The translations under genes and the position numbers were made by a program. Under the pieces are notes generated by a model. That model did not search any database. It was given only the letters and a program-made list of their open reading frames with translations, and was not told the DNA's origin. From the NCBI RefSeq assembly GCF_014841215.1, contig NZ_JACYTR010000045.1, positions 1 through 38,169 on the forward strand: a DNA stretch of 38,169 bases, written 5' to 3'. This DNA comes from Pseudomarimonas arenosa (GTDB lineage: Bacteria; Pseudomonadota; Gammaproteobacteria; Xanthomonadales; Xanthomonadaceae). This document shows positions 17,327 through 26,193 of this stretch, piece after piece (within the stretch, counting starts at the first letter, position 1; each line of letters opens with the position of its first letter).

Positions 17327-17591
17327 AAGGCAGCTCCCTGTGCGATGCCCGGCAACCAGGCGTGCCGGTGTGGCGCGATCGTAGACAAGCGACACTGCGC
17401 ATCAATGTAATGCAGAACATGTGATCAGGTCATCGACTGACGACCGGCCATCGATCGGACGGTGTCGATAGTCGGCCTTGCCCACTCTCTGTGCTCGCTT
17501 GACCACGCAGCGCAAGGGGCTGCGTCGTGCGGCAAAACATTGCATGCTGTGCCAGAGCCGCCGATGTGCTGGGCGGAGCGGGAGGCCAGGC

Positions 17592-18629
17592 ATGGGTGAT
17601 CGCTGGCGTAGTCGAGGATCCATCGCGGTGGGCGCAGTCCTGCTCGCGTCCCTGCTTGGCCTGTGGCTGGGCCGCGACCCGGTTGCGCCTGAGACCGCGC
17701 CGATGCCGCCCAAGCCCTCAAGCTTTGCCGCCCTGCACGCTTTCCCGGAGGAGGAGAAGGCGACTGTCCGCCCTGCCGCCGAGGTGCAAGAAATGGCCGA
17801 GCGCGCCTGGGCCTTGAGTCCCAGCGCCCCGTTGCGTCAACGCCTGCCGAGCTTGCTGGAACTGGCTCGGGCCGGCGATCGTGAGGCGGCATGTTGGCTG
17901 GCCTTGGAATACAGCCAATGCCACACCTTGGCAGTGATCCACAATGTCGGGCGGAATTTTCACAGCTTGCTCGAGCATCGGGCCTTGCCCGGGGTTAGCG
18001 CGCAGCAGGAAGACGACCTCCTGCTGGGCATCGCCGACGCTGGCGAGCGTCACGGGCGCAGTGCCGAGCATTGCCAGGGAATTTCCGAGTTCGAAGCCAA
18101 TCCCGGCGTGCCCTTGTTGCAGGATCTGGCGCAGCAGGGCAGCGTACGCCTGAAGGTGGTGGCAGCCTTGATGCAGCCCAATGGCAGCCTGTTGCGATTG
18201 CCCCGAAGCGCGGTGATTCCGCTGACCCTGGACACCAGCACCGATCGCCTGGCCTCTCAGTTCTATGCCGACCATGCCTTGCCCTATCTGCAGCAAGGCT
18301 TCAGGGCTGGCGACGCCCTGGCCCTGGAGGGCCTGATCCTGATCCACGCCCCCGACGTGATCCACTTATCCGACAACACCGACGTGGCCTTTCGACTGCC
18401 CAATCCGCGCTTGTTTGCCGCGCTGGCCTTGCTGGCCGAGCAGGTCTACGGTGGCGAGATGCTGGGCCCGCAGGCGCGCAATCTGCTGCAGCGCACGCTG
18501 GAGCAGATGTCGCCGACTGATCGATTGGCGCTGGAGCGGGATGTTCAGATCGAGGCGCTGCGCTGGCAGGGGACGGCACAGCCAGCGCCTGAGCAGGTCG
18601 ACTGGGATTACCAGGCATTCTGCCGATGA
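17592..18629 (+). CDS. membrane-anchored hypothetical protein
   Basis: This 345-residue protein starts at ATG 17592, six bases after GGGAGG; the frame from 17478 has no ribosome binding site. After a short basic N-terminus, residues about 9-27 (SIAVGAVLLASLLGLWLG) form an anchor or signal, followed by a Pro-rich linker. The remainder is predicted to be alpha-helical (LRQRLPSLLELARAGDREAACWLALEYSQC resembles one Sel1/TPR-like helix pair). There are scattered Cys residues, but I recognise no family. It is divergent from the hybrid kinase, with a 265-bp shared promoter region, and 54 bp upstream of the diguanylate cyclase gene, so it may be co-transcribed with it. Confidence 0.7.
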   Translation: MGDRWRSRGSIAVGAVLLASLLGLWLGRDPVAPETAPMPPKPSSFAALHAFPEEEKATVRPAAEVQEMAERAWALSPSAPLRQRLPSLLELARAGDREAACWLALEYSQCHTLAVIHNVGRNFHSLLEHRALPGVSAQQEDDLLLGIADAGERHGRSAEHCQGISEFEANPGVPLLQDLAQQGSVRLKVVAALMQPNGSLLRLPRSAVIPLTLDTSTDRLASQFYADHALPYLQQGFRAGDALALEGLILIHAPDVIHLSDNTDVAFRLPNPRLFAALALLAEQVYGGEMLGPQARNLLQRTLEQMSPTDRLALERDVQIEALRWQGTAQPAPEQVDWDYQAFCR

Positions 18630-18683
18630 AAGCGCAACCAGCCGTGCGCCACCCGACCAGCAGGAGGATCGTTCGCAACGCCC

Positions 18684-19922
18684 ATGCATCTGACCGCTGA
18701 ACTCGACATCCGCACCTTGCTCTTCTTGGTGACCTTGGTGGGCCTGCTGATGGCGCTCACCATGGCGGTATTCGCGCGTCGCTTTCCGCACTATCCAGGG
18801 GCTGGTTGGGTGGCCGCGGCCGACGCCTGCATCGCCCTGGGTGCCTACCTGATTGCCATGCGTGGCGAGTTTCCGGACTGGCTGACCACGCTGCCCGCCA
18901 GCGCCCTTACCCTGCTCGGCCTGCTGCTCAACTACGAAGGCCTGCGGCGCCTGCTGCAAGAGCGCAACGCCTGGTTCTGGTCGCCGCATTGGCTGTTGTT
19001 GCTGTTGCTGCCCGGCTCCTGGTACTACACCTATGTCGATCCCAGCGTACACGGGCGGGTCGTCGTGTTCAGTGGCGTGGGATGCCTGGCTGCGCTGCTC
19101 ACTACCTATATGGTGCTGGTGCCGCAGCGAGCGGCCGATGCACCCAACCTGCGACCGGTCGCCTGGGTGTTTGCCGGCTTTGCCCTGATGCTGCTGTTGC
19201 GCGTATTCCACACCCAGGATCCGCGGCAGGTCGATGATTTCATGTATGCCGGGGCGTTGAATGCCGCAGTACTGGCCAGCTATATCGTGTTCCTGATCCT
19301 GAAGGATGTCGGCCTGCTGCAGGCCTGCGTGCGTCAATTGATCGCCGACGTGGAGCGGCAGGCGCGCACCGATCCGCTGACCCGGCTGATGAATCGCCGT
19401 GCTGTGATGGAGCAGGGCGAGCGGGCCTTCCATCGCGCCGTCAGTGGCCAGGCACCGATGGCCGCCATCATGGTCGACCTGGACCATTTCAAGCGGGTCA
19501 ATGACGAACACGGCCATCAGACCGGCGATGCCGTGTTGCAAGGGGTGGCGCGGATACTGCAAGGCTCGGTGCGACCCGGTGACCTGTGCGCCCGCTTCGG
19601 TGGCGAGGAGTTTCTGCTGGTGTTGCCCGAGACCGCGCTCGCTGAAGCGGAACAGCTGGCCGAGCGTTTGCGCCTGAAGGTCGAGCAGTCGTCACCGGAG
19701 CACTGCGGCGGCATCGCCTGCACCGCCAGTTTCGGCGTGGCGGCACTGGCCGACGAAACACGTCTGGAGGAGCTGATCTCGCGCGCCGATCAGGCGATGT
19801 ATGAAGCCAAGCATGCCGGCCGCAACCGGGTCGAAGTCAGCCAGGTTGATATGCGATCGAGTTCGAGCGCGGCGAGTGGAAGTGCTGGTGCTGCCGCCGC
19901 CCAGCGGCTGGGAGCGGAGTGA
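18684..19922 (+). CDS. membrane diguanylate cyclase (GGDEF domain)
   Basis: The 412-residue protein has an N-terminal membrane domain of about six hydrophobic helices (residues 10-220, MASE-like but not assigned) and then a GGDEF domain, with RTDPLTRLMNRR, VDLDHFKRVND and the active site GGEEF at 306-310. The inhibitory I-site RxxD is present as RPGD at 297-300, five residues before GGEEF. The enzyme should therefore make c-di-GMP and be product-inhibited. A Ser/Ala-rich tail of about 30 residues follows the domain. The best Shine-Dalgarno (AGGAGG) is unusually far, 16 bases, from ATG 18684. The gene lies 54 bp downstream of the anchored protein and is convergent with ilvA. The HD-GYP protein encoded 6 kb away is the opposing activity. 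Confidence 0.92.
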   Translation: MHLTAELDIRTLLFLVTLVGLLMALTMAVFARRFPHYPGAGWVAAADACIALGAYLIAMRGEFPDWLTTLPASALTLLGLLLNYEGLRRLLQERNAWFWSPHWLLLLLLPGSWYYTYVDPSVHGRVVVFSGVGCLAALLTTYMVLVPQRAADAPNLRPVAWVFAGFALMLLLRVFHTQDPRQVDDFMYAGALNAAVLASYIVFLILKDVGLLQACVRQLIADVERQARTDPLTRLMNRRAVMEQGERAFHRAVSGQAPMAAIMVDLDHFKRVNDEHGHQTGDAVLQGVARILQGSVRPGDLCARFGGEEFLLVLPETALAEAEQLAERLRLKVEQSSPEHCGGIACTASFGVAALADETRLEELISRADQAMYEAKHAGRNRVEVSQVDMRSSSSAASGSAGAAAAQRLGAE

Positions 19923-19946
19923 ATGCGCAGGCGCCTAGCTAGCAGG

Positions 19947-20042
19947 CCGGAAATCAATCACTTGCGTGCTTGCTTTCCGAGCGCGCCGTCCGTGGCGCGC
20001 GATATCAGGCTGCTGGAATGAGTCTCAGCAGCCTGCTAGCCC
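19947..20042. repeat. 96-bp interspersed repeat with two hairpins, copy 1
   Basis: This copy matches 37842-37937 with only scattered differences. It contains a GCGCGCC/GGCGCGC stem and an AGGCTGCTG/CAGCAGCCT stem (20007-20034). Here it lies between the convergent diguanylate cyclase and ilvA genes and includes the ilvA stop codon. The stems could act as a bidirectional terminator, although no T-run follows. Confidence 0.85.
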
Positions 20043-21598
20043 AGAAACTGCTGCAGGGCGGGGTTGTCGGTCTCTTCGCGATACCAGAAGCCCAGGCGGG
20101 ACAAGGCCGCTTCGAAGCGTACATCGCTGTCCGGACTGACCTGGAATGCGGCCAGCACCCGGCCATAGGCGGCGCCGTGGTTGCGATAGTGGAACAGGCT
20201 GATGTTGTGCTCGGAACCCAGGGTTTCCAGAAAGTGCAGCAGGGCTCCTGGGCGCTCTGGGAATTCGAAGCGGAAGCAGCGCTCGCGCACCCCGACGGCA
20301 CCGGGGCCGCCGACCAGATGGCGAACGTGCAGTCTGGCGACCTCATTCTCGGTGTAATCGGCGGTGTGGTAGCCGGCTGACTCCAATGTCTGGCGGATGG
20401 CCATGCGTTCGGCTGCACCGCCCTTCAGCTTGATGCCGACATAGACCTGCGCCTGATCTGCGCGTTGATAGCGATAGTTGAATTCGGTCACCGCGCGACG
20501 GCCGATGCGCCGACAAAAATCGAGAAAGGCGCCGGCACGCTCGGGAATTGTGACGCCAAACAGCGCTTCGTGCTGCTCACCAATCTCGGCCCGTTCGGTG
20601 ACGTGGCCTAGCCGATCAAAGTTCATGTTAGCGCCTGACAGAACCACTGCCAGCTCACGCCCCTCGGCGGCGTTCTCGGTGATCCAGCGCTTCATTCCGG
20701 CTAGGGCCAGCGCACCGGCCGGCTCAACGATGCTGCGGGTGTCCTCGAACACATCGCGAATGGCAGCGCAGACCTGGTCGGAGTCCACTGTGACCACCTC
20801 GTCGACGCGATCGCGCAGCAGTTCAAAGGGCAGGCGACCGATCTGTCGCACCGCGCAACCGTCGACGAACAGTCCGATTTGCTCCAGTCTGACCGGCGCC
20901 CCGGCCCTGATCGCGGCGTCCAGACAGGCGGCATCGTTGGGTTCAACCGCGATCACCCGGATACTCGGGTCGAGTGATTTCAGGTAGACCGCCATGCCGG
21001 CACACAGACCGCCGCCACCGACCGGCACGAATACCGCATCGACCTTGCCGCGATGCTGAGCCAGGAGTTCCATCGCCACGGTGGCCTGGCCGGCAATCAC
21101 GGCGGGGTCGTCATATGGATGGATCAGGCTGCGACCATCGCGTTCGGCTATGGCATAGCCATGCGCAGCTGCCTCGTCGTAAGAATCGCCGTGTAGTACC
21201 GCACGTGCGCCCAGGGCCTCGACCGCGCTGACCTTGATCTGTGGCGTGGTGGCGGGCATCACGATGACTGCGTCGATTCCGAGCTCGCGCGCCCCCAAGG
21301 CCACGCCCTGGGCATGGTTGCCGGCCGATACGGCTACCACGCCGCGGGCGCGCTCCTCAGTGCTGAGCTGACACAGCCGGTTGTAGGCGCCGCGCAGCTT
21401 GAACGAGAACACCGGCTGCAGGTCCTCGCGCTTCAGCCAGATCGTGTTGTTAAGGCGCTTCGACAGCCTCGGAGCAGCTTCCAGCGGCGTGCGCTTGGCG
21501 ATGTCATAGACCGGCGCGGTCAGAATTGCCCGCAGCCACTCCGCGGTGCTGGTCGGCACGGCAACCGGGGCAGGGACTGTGGTGGTCGGCGCGTTCAT
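20036..21598 (-). CDS. ilvA: threonine dehydratase, biosynthetic (two C-terminal ACT-like domains)
   Basis: The 520-residue enzyme starts at ATG 21598. It converts L-threonine to 2-oxobutanoate, the first committed step of isoleucine synthesis. The PLP lysine is Lys67 in FSFKLRGAYN. The catalytic fold shows SAGNHAQGVA, a VPVGGGGL phosphate-binding loop and VLSGANMNFDRLG. From about residue 335 two ACT-like modules follow (EALFGVTIPERAGAFLDFCRRIG and RCFRFEFPERPGALLHFLETLG), the arrangement of isoleucine-inhibited IlvA; the catabolic TdcB lacks it. Length matches E. coli IlvA (514). It is the last gene of the branched-chain cluster, and its stop lies within an interspersed repeat. The Shine-Dalgarno is weak. 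Confidence 0.97.
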   Translation of the reverse strand: MNAPTTTVPAPVAVPTSTAEWLRAILTAPVYDIAKRTPLEAAPRLSKRLNNTIWLKREDLQPVFSFKLRGAYNRLCQLSTEERARGVVAVSAGNHAQGVALGARELGIDAVIVMPATTPQIKVSAVEALGARAVLHGDSYDEAAAHGYAIAERDGRSLIHPYDDPAVIAGQATVAMELLAQHRGKVDAVFVPVGGGGLCAGMAVYLKSLDPSIRVIAVEPNDAACLDAAIRAGAPVRLEQIGLFVDGCAVRQIGRLPFELLRDRVDEVVTVDSDQVCAAIRDVFEDTRSIVEPAGALALAGMKRWITENAAEGRELAVVLSGANMNFDRLGHVTERAEIGEQHEALFGVTIPERAGAFLDFCRRIGRRAVTEFNYRYQRADQAQVYVGIKLKGGAAERMAIRQTLESAGYHTADYTENEVARLHVRHLVGGPGAVGVRERCFRFEFPERPGALLHFLETLGSEHNISLFHYRNHGAAYGRVLAAFQVSPDSDVRFEAALSRLGFWYREETDNPALQQFLG

Positions 21599-21628
21599 GG
21601 TCTGGCTCACCGTTGATTGTGCTTTATC

Positions 21629-21679
21629 GGTGCGTCCGAGACGCACCCTATGGCGCGATAGGGTGCGCCTTGGCGCACC
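21629..21679. repeat. double-hairpin element between leuB and ilvA
   Basis: Two perfect 8-bp hairpins are joined by a third: GGTGCGTC-CGA-GACGCACC (21629-21647), CCCTAT...ATAGGG (21646-21663) and GGTGCGCC-TT-GGCGCACC (21662-21679). It differs in sequence from the GGCGGGTC palindromes elsewhere but looks like another REP-type unit. It fills the 97-bp leuB-ilvA spacer and could weaken read-through into ilvA. Confidence 0.8.
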
Positions 21680-21695
21680 GCTATGCCAAGGGATT

Positions 21696-22769
21696 TCATG
21701 CCGCCTTGGCCAGGGCCGACAGCCGCTGCAGCACGGCATTGCCGGCCTCCGCGGTGCTGGCCGGGTGATCCTTACGCAAATCGGCGGTCAGCACGCCGTC
21801 GCTGATCGCCGATGAAACAGCCTGTTCAAGCGCGGCGGCTTCAGCCTCCAGTCCCAGCGAGTGACGCAGTAGCAGGGCGACCGACAGCAGGCTGGCATAC
21901 GGATTGGCAATGCCCTTGCCGGCGATGTCGGGTGCCGAGCCGTGGATTGGCTCATACAGGCCGACCTTGCCCTCGCCAACCGAGGCTGAAGGCAGCAGAC
22001 CCATCGAGCCGGCCAGCACGGCGGCCTCGTCGGTGAGGATGTCGCCGAACAAGTTTTCGGTCAGCACCACATCGAAGTGCGACGGCCGGGTCAGCAGATG
22101 CATGGCCATGGCGTCGACCAGCACATGCTCGTAGGCCACGTCGGGGTATTCGCTGTCCATGATCCGGGTGACGGTTGAGCGCCACAGGCGCGAGGTTTCC
22201 AGCACATTGGCCTTGTCGACGTGGGTCAGCTTGCGCCGACGGCCGCGCGCCAGCTGCGCAGCGCGGCGGGTGACGCGCTCGATCTCGGCAACGGTGTAAC
22301 GACACTCATCCACCGCCGCATCGGCCTCGCGGCGCTTGGCGCCAAAGTACGAGCCACCGGTCAGTTCACGCACGAACAGCATATCGATGCCGTGCAGCAG
22401 ATGCGGCTTCAGCGGCGCTAGCTCGGCGGTGGCCGGGTGCGGTGCCACCGGGCGCAGATTGGCGAATACGCCGAGCTCCGCACGCAGTTTCAGCAGGCCC
22501 TGTTCTGGCCGCACCGGTGCATTCGGATCGCTCCACTTGGGACCGCCGACGGCACCGAGGAAGACAGCATCGCTTTGTTTGCATAGCGTGATGGTCTCCT
22601 CCGGCAGCGGATTGCCAGTGGCATCGATCGCCGCGCCGCCGATCAGGCCGGTCTGTAGGGTGAATTCGTGGCCGAACTGGCGGGCCACGGCCAGCAAGAG
22701 CTTCTCGGCTTCGGCGCCCACTTCGGGGCCGATGCCGTCGCCGGGCAGGAGAGTGATGGTGGCTTTCAT
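21696..22769 (-). CDS. leuB: 3-isopropylmalate dehydrogenase
   Basis: The 357-residue protein oxidises and decarboxylates 3-isopropylmalate to 2-oxoisocaproate in leucine synthesis. It starts [11 protein letters not shown] and contains [24 protein letters not shown] (the catalytic Tyr region), [16 protein letters not shown] (the catalytic Lys), [23 protein letters not shown] (metal Asp) and [20 protein letters not shown] (NAD loop). Length and motifs are those of a bacterial LeuB and not of isocitrate or tartrate dehydrogenase. ATG 22769 is preceded by GGAG at 11 bases. The gene follows leuD after a 146-bp spacer occupied by a pair of REP-like palindromes. Confidence 0.97.
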   Translation of the reverse strand: MKATITLLPGDGIGPEVGAEAEKLLLAVARQFGHEFTLQTGLIGGAAIDATGNPLPEETITLCKQSDAVFLGAVGGPKWSDPNAPVRPEQGLLKLRAELGVFANLRPVAPHPATAELAPLKPHLLHGIDMLFVRELTGGSYFGAKRREADAAVDECRYTVAEIERVTRRAAQLARGRRRKLTHVDKANVLETSRLWRSTVTRIMDSEYPDVAYEHVLVDAMAMHLLTRPSHFDVVLTENLFGDILTDEAAVLAGSMGLLPSASVGEGKVGLYEPIHGSAPDIAGKGIANPYASLLSVALLLRHSLGLEAEAAALEQAVSSAISDGVLTADLRKDHPASTAEAGNAVLQRLSALAKAA

Positions 22770-22811
22770 TGGCAGTGCAGCTCCGTGTTGTGATCAGAAT
22801 CGTTGGGCGAT

Positions 22812-22920
22812 GTAGGGCGGGCCCTGGTCCGCCGTCTTGGACTTCCTGACAACTCGTAGCGAACCACTTGCCCAGTCATGTGATTTGAGCTTGCAATGGC
22901 GGGCCGGGGCCCGCCCTACG
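22812..22920. repeat. inverted pair of REP-like palindromes between leuD and leuB
   Basis: GTAGGGCGGGCCCTGGTCCGCC starts at 22812, and its inverted partner (TGGCGGGCCGGGGCCCGCCC) ends at about 22917, with about 60 bp of unique sequence between them. The CTA of the right-hand CCCTACG end is the leuD stop codon (TAG on the minus strand). Confidence 0.8.
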
Positions 22921-23488
22921 CCGCTTTTTCGAAGGTATCAATGGCCGCCGACTCGGCCAGCAGATAACCCAACTGATCTACCCCGCGCAGCAGGCATTGG
23001 CGGGCAAAGCCTTCGACTTCAAAGGCAATGGTCTGGCCGTCGGGCAGTTCGATCTGCTGGCGCTCCAGATCGACCGCAATGGTCTGCGTTTCAAATCCGG
23101 CGATGGCCTGCCACTGCTCGGCGTTGACCACGATCGGCAGCAGCCCGTTCTTCAGCGCGTTGTTGCGAAAGATGTCGGCGATCTGGGTCGAGATGACGAC
23201 CTGGATGCCGAGGTCGAGCAGGGCCCAGGGAGCGTGCTCACGCGACGAGCCGCAGCCGAAGTTGCGTCCGGCCAATAACACGCCGGCGTTGCGCAGCTCA
23301 GGCCGATGCAGGGCGAACTCCGGTCGCTCCTTGCCTTCCTGGTCATAGCGCCAGTCGGCAAAGCAATGCTGACCCAGCCCCTCGCGCTGCGTGGTCGTCA
23401 AGAAGCGCGCGGGAATGATCTGATCGGTGTCGATGTTCTCACCGGAGAACACGGCAACGCGGGATTCGATACGACGGATGGGGGTCAT
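22916..23488 (-). CDS. leuD: 3-isopropylmalate dehydratase small subunit
   Basis: The 190-residue small subunit pairs with LeuC to isomerise 2- to 3-isopropylmalate. Motifs include GENIDTDQIIPARFL, the RNFGCGSSREHAPWAL active-site loop and ADIFRNNALKNGLLPI. It is slightly shorter than E. coli LeuD (201) but complete. ATG 23488 follows AAGGAG by eight bases. A short C-terminus (AIDTFEKAA) ends at a TAG contributed by the neighbouring REP-like element, so the element's arrival may have reset the C-terminus. The 171-bp gap to leuC contains another palindromic repeat. Confidence 0.97.
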   Translation of the reverse strand: MTPIRRIESRVAVFSGENIDTDQIIPARFLTTTQREGLGQHCFADWRYDQEGKERPEFALHRPELRNAGVLLAGRNFGCGSSREHAPWALLDLGIQVVISTQIADIFRNNALKNGLLPIVVNAEQWQAIAGFETQTIAVDLERQQIELPDGQTIAFEVEGFARQCLLRGVDQLGYLLAESAAIDTFEKAA

Positions 23489-23519
23489 TTCGTAACTCCT
23501 TGTTCCCCTCTGTGGACTC

Positions 23520-23650
23520 CCCCCTCCCCGCGGGAGAGGGGAGTGGGGTGAGGGTACGAATACGTATTGCGTTAGGCAGTTGCCGGGCGTAATGACAAGG
23601 CCCGACCATCATCTGGCGCTTCGCGCCACCTTCTCTCAAGGGGGGAAGGG
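23520..23650. repeat. palindromic repeat in the leuC-leuD spacer
   Basis: CCCCTCCCCGCGGGAGAGGGG near 23522-23541 forms a GC-rich hairpin. About 70 bp on, TGGCGCTTCGCGCCA forms a second one (stem TGGCGC/GCGCCA), followed by CCTTCTCTCAAGGGGGGAAGG. This resembles the composite intergenic repeats of xanthomonads. Confidence 0.55.
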
Positions 23651-23659
23651 ATGAGCATG

Positions 23660-25090
23660 TTAAGCCGCATCACTCATCCCTCCCCAGCTGCGCGGGTCGG
23701 CGATCACGCCGGCCAGGGCACAGGCTGCTGCAGTGGCCGGGCTGGCCAGCACGGTGCGCGCGCCGGGCCCTTGGCGGCCTTCGAAATTGCGGTTCGAGGT
23801 ACTGACTGCCAGCTGTCCCGGACCCACCTGGTCGCCATTCATGGCGATGCACATCGAACAGCCGGGCTCGCGCCATTCGGCCCCGGCCGCCTTGAACACC
23901 TCGTTCAATCCTTCTTCCTCGGCCTGGCGCTTGACCTGATCCGAGCCCGGCACTACCAGCATGCGCACATGGGCTGCGATACGCCGACCGCGCAGGATGT
24001 CGGCAGCTTCACGCAGGTCGGACAGGCGGCCATTGGTGCAGGAACCGATGAACACCACATCGACCTTTTCGCCGAGCAGCGAATGGCCGCCCTTGAAGCC
24101 CATGTAAGCCAGGGCACGCTCGCTCTGCGCATCGCCGGCACGCGGCACGGCACGATCGATGGCGGTGACCTGGCCGGGGTTGGTGCCCCAGGTGACGGTG
24201 GGCGCGACCTGGGCGGCGTCGATGCGGATCTCCCGATTAAATCGGGCGCCGGTATCGCTAGTTAAGTTCAGCCATTCGCCTGCCTTGGCCTCGAAGGCCT
24301 CACCCTGCGGCACCCGTGGCCGGCCTCGCAGCCAGTCGATGGTGGTCTGATCCGGTGCCACCAGGCCAGCGCGGGCGCCGGCCTCGATCGACATATTGCA
24401 CAGGGTCATGCGCTGTTCCATCGACAATGCACGGATGGCTTCGCCGCGGTACTCGATCACATGACCGGTGCCGCCATCGACGCCGAGCACGCCGATGATA
24501 TGCAGGATCAGATCCTTGGCGCCGACGCCGGCCGGCAAGCGGCCATCGACGGTCACCGCCATGGTTTTCGGTCGTCGCTGTAGCAGGCATTGTGTGGCCA
24601 GTACATGGCCGACTTCGGTGGTGCCGATGCCAAACGCCAATGCTCCAAATGCCCCGTGAGTCGCCGTGTGGGAGTCGCCGCAGACGATGGTCATGCCCGG
24701 CTGGGTGGCGCCCAGCTCCGGGCCCATCACATGCACTACACCGCGTTTGCCTGAGCCGAAGCCGTTCAGTTCGAGGCCGAACTCGGCGCAATTCGCCTCC
24801 AGCTGTGCCACTTGCTGGGCGGTCTGCGCGTTGGCGTAGGGCAGTTTGCCATCGGTACCGGCCGGCAGGGTCGGCGTGCTGTGATCCAGGGTGACCAGGG
24901 TGCGATCAGGGCGACGCACTTTCAGCCCCCGCCCACGCAACTCCGAGAATGCCTGTGGCGAAGTAACCTCGTGCACCAGATGCAGGTCGATATACAGGAT
25001 CGCCGGCGCATCGGCGCTCTCGGCGCGGACCAGGTGGGCATCCCAGATCTTGTCGATCAGGGTGCGTGGAGTGGCGACAGTGTTATTCAT
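23660..25090 (-). CDS. leuC: 3-isopropylmalate dehydratase large subunit
   Basis: The 476-residue aconitase-type subunit carries the three cysteines of the [4Fe-4S] cluster: Cys351 in FIGSCTNGR and Cys411/Cys414 in GCSMCIAMN, at almost the same positions as in E. coli LeuC (347, 407, 410). Other family motifs are [38 protein letters not shown] and [15 protein letters not shown] 25090 follows GAGG by seven bases. It lies between ilvE (upstream, 130-bp spacer with a REP pair) and leuD. Nothing suggests decay. Confidence 0.98.
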   Translation of the reverse strand: MNNTVATPRTLIDKIWDAHLVRAESADAPAILYIDLHLVHEVTSPQAFSELRGRGLKVRRPDRTLVTLDHSTPTLPAGTDGKLPYANAQTAQQVAQLEANCAEFGLELNGFGSGKRGVVHVMGPELGATQPGMTIVCGDSHTATHGAFGALAFGIGTTEVGHVLATQCLLQRRPKTMAVTVDGRLPAGVGAKDLILHIIGVLGVDGGTGHVIEYRGEAIRALSMEQRMTLCNMSIEAGARAGLVAPDQTTIDWLRGRPRVPQGEAFEAKAGEWLNLTSDTGARFNREIRIDAAQVAPTVTWGTNPGQVTAIDRAVPRAGDAQSERALAYMGFKGGHSLLGEKVDVVFIGSCTNGRLSDLREAADILRGRRIAAHVRMLVVPGSDQVKRQAEEEGLNEVFKAAGAEWREPGCSMCIAMNGDQVGPGQLAVSTSNRNFEGRQGPGARTVLASPATAAACALAGVIADPRSWGGMSDAA

Positions 25091-25100
25091 GCCTTACCTC

Positions 25101-25207
25101 GTAGGGCGGGTCTTGACCCGCCATGTTGCGTTTCAATTCGCCGCTTCGGCTCTACCTGATGCGTGCGGAATGTGACAAAGACGGCGGGTCAAGACCCGCC
25201 CTACGCC
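25101..25207. repeat. inverted pair of REP-like palindromes between ilvE and leuC
   Basis: The left copy is GTAGGGCGGGTCTTGACCCG followed by CC. The right copy, 25182-25207, is GGCGGGTCAAGACCCGCC plus CTACGCC. The two are inverted relative to one another around a 57-bp centre, which makes a BIME-like unit that can also fold as one long hairpin. Confidence 0.85.
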
Positions 25208-25220
25208 TTTGTTGCGGCGA

Positions 25221-26180
25221 TCACGCCACCGCCTCGAGTTTCACTTCGGCATTGGCTTCGGCATTGACCAGATCCAGCCAGCCCCAGCGATCAGCCGTGC
25301 GACCATCGAACAGACCGAAGAACTTCTCCTGCAGGGCGGCGGTGATCGGTCCGCCGGCGCCATTGCCGATCGGCATCCGGTCGACCGAACGCACCGGGGT
25401 GATTTCGGCCGCGGTGCCGGTCATGAAGATCTCGTCGGCCAGGTACAGCATCTCGCGCGGCAGCGCTTGTTCGACAATCTTCAGGCCCAGATCGCGCGCC
25501 AACTCGAACACCGTATCGCGGGTGATGCCGACCAGGATCGAGGCGGCCGCCGGCGGCGTATACAGCACGCCCTTGCGGACGATGAACAGGTTCTCACCGC
25601 TGCCCTCACTCAGGGTGCCATCGCTGGCCAGGGCGATGCCCTCGGCAAAGCCATTGGCCCGCGCCTCCATCGCGATCAATTGCGAGTTCAGGTAATTGCC
25701 ACCGGCCTTGGCGGCGGTGGGAAAGGTGTTGGGTGCGGCCCGATTCCAGCTCGACACGCAGGCGTCGATGCCCTGCCTCAGGCCCTCTTCGCCCAGATAG
25801 GCGCCAAACTCGATGGCAGCGATGGCCACATCGATCGGTCCATTCGGCGGTGCCGCGACGCCAAAGCCACACACGCCACGCCAGGCGATCGGCCGCAGAT
25901 AGGCAGACTTCAGCCCATTCTCGCGCACCACATCGCGGCAGGCCTGCATGATCTGGCCGACATTGAAGTGCAGGCCCATGCGGTAGATGCGCGCCGACTC
26001 GAACAATCGCTCAATGTGGTCGTTAAGACGAAAGATCGCCGGGCCGTGCTCAGTATGGTAGCAGCGGATGCCTTCAAACACCGATGAGCCGTAGTGCAGG
26101 CCATGTGACATCACATGGCAGGTGGCGTCTTGCCAGGGTTTCAGTTCACCGTTGAACCAGATGTATTGGGAGGTTTTCAT
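25221..26180 (-). CDS. ilvE: branched-chain amino acid aminotransferase
   Basis: The 319-residue class IV PLP aminotransferase carries out the last step of Ile, Val and Leu synthesis. The PLP lysine is Lys158 in AAKAGGNYLNSQLIAMEA. Others are MSHGLHYGSSVFEGIRCY near the N-terminus, LSEGSGENLFIV and EIFMTGTAAEITPV. Start ATG 26180 is 13 bp after the leuA stop, with AAGGA ten bases upstream; the longer frame from 26219 would overlap leuA. Length and motifs fit bacterial IlvE (309 in E. coli), not D-amino acid transaminase. Confidence 0.97.
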   Translation of the reverse strand: MKTSQYIWFNGELKPWQDATCHVMSHGLHYGSSVFEGIRCYHTEHGPAIFRLNDHIERLFESARIYRMGLHFNVGQIMQACRDVVRENGLKSAYLRPIAWRGVCGFGVAAPPNGPIDVAIAAIEFGAYLGEEGLRQGIDACVSSWNRAAPNTFPTAAKAGGNYLNSQLIAMEARANGFAEGIALASDGTLSEGSGENLFIVRKGVLYTPPAAASILVGITRDTVFELARDLGLKIVEQALPREMLYLADEIFMTGTAAEITPVRSVDRMPIGNGAGGPITAALQEKFFGLFDGRTADRWGWLDLVNAEANAEVKLEAVA

Positions 26181-26193
26181 GCCGGGCCATTCC

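Noticed and set aside
18366-19562. Minus-strand frame of 398 codons
   Set aside because: Antisense to the diguanylate cyclase. It is rich in Gln/His/Gly and has no domain.
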